Assembly: GCF_001761325.1 (NCBI RefSeq)
Contig: NZ_CP017478.1
Coordinates: 378,001-442,000 of the forward strand
Source: Urechidicola croceus
GTDB taxonomy: Bacteria > Bacteroidota > Bacteroidia > Flavobacteriales > Flavobacteriaceae
DNA: 64,000 nt
Direction of reading: 5' to 3'
The position numbers were made by a program, and so were the translations under genes. Shown in pieces: positions 63,495-64,000 of the stretch. A model generated the notes under the pieces. It was not told where the DNA came from, searched no databases, and saw only the letters and a list, made by a program, of their open reading frames with translations. The number at the start of each line of letters is the position of its first letter. Positions within the stretch are counted from its first letter, which is position 1.

Positions 63495-64000
63495 TTATTT
63501 ATTTTTTTCTTTATTTATATCAGCTTGATCATAAACAGTTGGCCAATTACCACTATCTGATACTTCATCTAGTGAACCTACAGAAAGAAATTTTCCTTTA
63601 ACTTGATCATCTGAAAAAGCCTCATTTTCTTGATTGATTAATCCTTTGTCTAAACCTGCTAATACCACATTTTTAGCGACTTTTACTTCAAAAACCGGTG
63701 CTTTATAACCATTAGTTTTAATCAATTCACCAAGTGTCATCGTAAAATTAGAATCAGTACCTGGCACTTTCATCATATTTTTATAATCTCTACCTACGAA
63801 AGATGCTCTCACATCTGTATATCCAGTTGTATCAATTACTCTAAATTCTTCTTCTACTGATATACCACCACCTTTATTAACTGTTCTAACCTCATTTCGA
63901 GCAACTGTTACAGCAAATTTAGCGGTGTCAATAAATTTCACTAAATCATTTCCATTTTTCGCATATTTACCTAAAACTGTTTTATGAGCATTTTGTGCAT
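63495..64000 (-). CDS. hypothetical protein, N-terminus beyond window
   Basis: The frame is open to the right window edge, so the true start lies outside; a GTG at 63941 is only an internal candidate. About 168 residues are visible, such as GKYAKNGNDLVKFIDTAKFA, VRTVNKGGGISVEEEFRVID and a C-terminal EKNK. No family is recognised. It lies just 3 bases upstream of the ATA start proposed for the DUF3822 gene and in the same frame, so it is likely in the same operon. Confidence 0.55.
   Translation of the reverse strand, partial: AQNAHKTVLGKYAKNGNDLVKFIDTAKFAVTVARNEVRTVNKGGGISVEEEFRVIDTTGYTDVRASFVGRDYKNMMKVPGTDSNFTMTLGELIKTNGYKAPVFEVKVAKNVVLAGLDKGLINQENEAFSDDQVKGKFLSVGSLDEVSDSGNWPTVYDQADINKEKNK

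Noticed and set aside
1-64000. CRISPR arrays, insertion sequences, integrases or phage genes
   Set aside because: No spaced direct repeats, transposase or integrase motifs were seen; repeats in the window are protein-coding repeats or hairpins.

Overview
The window reads as chromosomal DNA of a marine-type Flavobacteriia (Bacteroidota). The evidence is very AT-rich DNA, promoters of the Bacteroidota kind (TTG, 17-21 nt, TAnnTTTG), no Shine-Dalgarno sequences, secreted proteins with type IX secretion (T9SS) C-terminal domains, a PorV-like protein, a DUF4105 protein, a PpiC/SurA trio and a MoxR ATPase. The exact genus cannot be read from the sequence.

Layout. 1-12841 (+): the tail of a surface polysaccharide locus. 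It holds a NeuC/WecB-type epimerase end, CMP-nonulosonate synthetase, a hydroxyacid dehydrogenase, five glycosyltransferases, a Wzy-like polymerase, a CapK/PaaK-like protein and the initiating sugar-phosphate transferase. 12821-22090: conserved core genes (DUF4105, PorV-like, YheT hydrolase, PssA, LptB, an AhpD-like protein, TatC, KdsD and a long RecQ). 22320-35680 (-): an accessory block. A papain-like (C70/C39-like) peptidase, an unknown protein, a sensor kinase, a NarL-type response regulator and a PAS-LuxR regulator form one tight operon. Three large secreted proteins follow: an LRR+Ig T9SS protein, a beta-helix protein and an HYR-like T9SS protein. 35920-45102: core genes (ZIP transporter, two methyltransferases, PriA, a ClpP paralogue, polyphosphate glucokinase) and some hypotheticals. 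45530-49557 (+): a three-gene cassette of unknown role, made of a peptidoglycan hydrolase-like protein, a Gly-rich 510 aa protein and a 582 aa protein. 49804-64000: mostly core genes, including tRNA-Met, HU, Fmt, a second RecQ, the PpiC/SurA/MoxR operon, RsmD and DUF3822.

The most striking observation is in the accessory block. Five copies of a 16-bp inverted repeat (consensus TACCCAT-TA-TTGGGTA, the 7-2-7 geometry of NarL sites) all lie on the minus strand. Each is exactly 23 or 24 nt upstream of a TAnnTTTG-like -7 element. They precede the peptidase/two-component operon, the LRR gene (twice), the beta-helix/HYR operon, and a gene-less spot that could make a ~65-nt RNA. This looks like a self-contained autoregulated regulon joining a protease, a two-component system and cell-surface proteins.

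A second theme is translation starts. priA, one GT4 glycosyltransferase and the DUF3822 gene have their conserved N-termini encoded upstream of any in-frame ATG/GTG/TTG, which implies ATA, ATT or ATC starts. Two further polysaccharide genes start at TTG overlapping the previous stop (TTGA).
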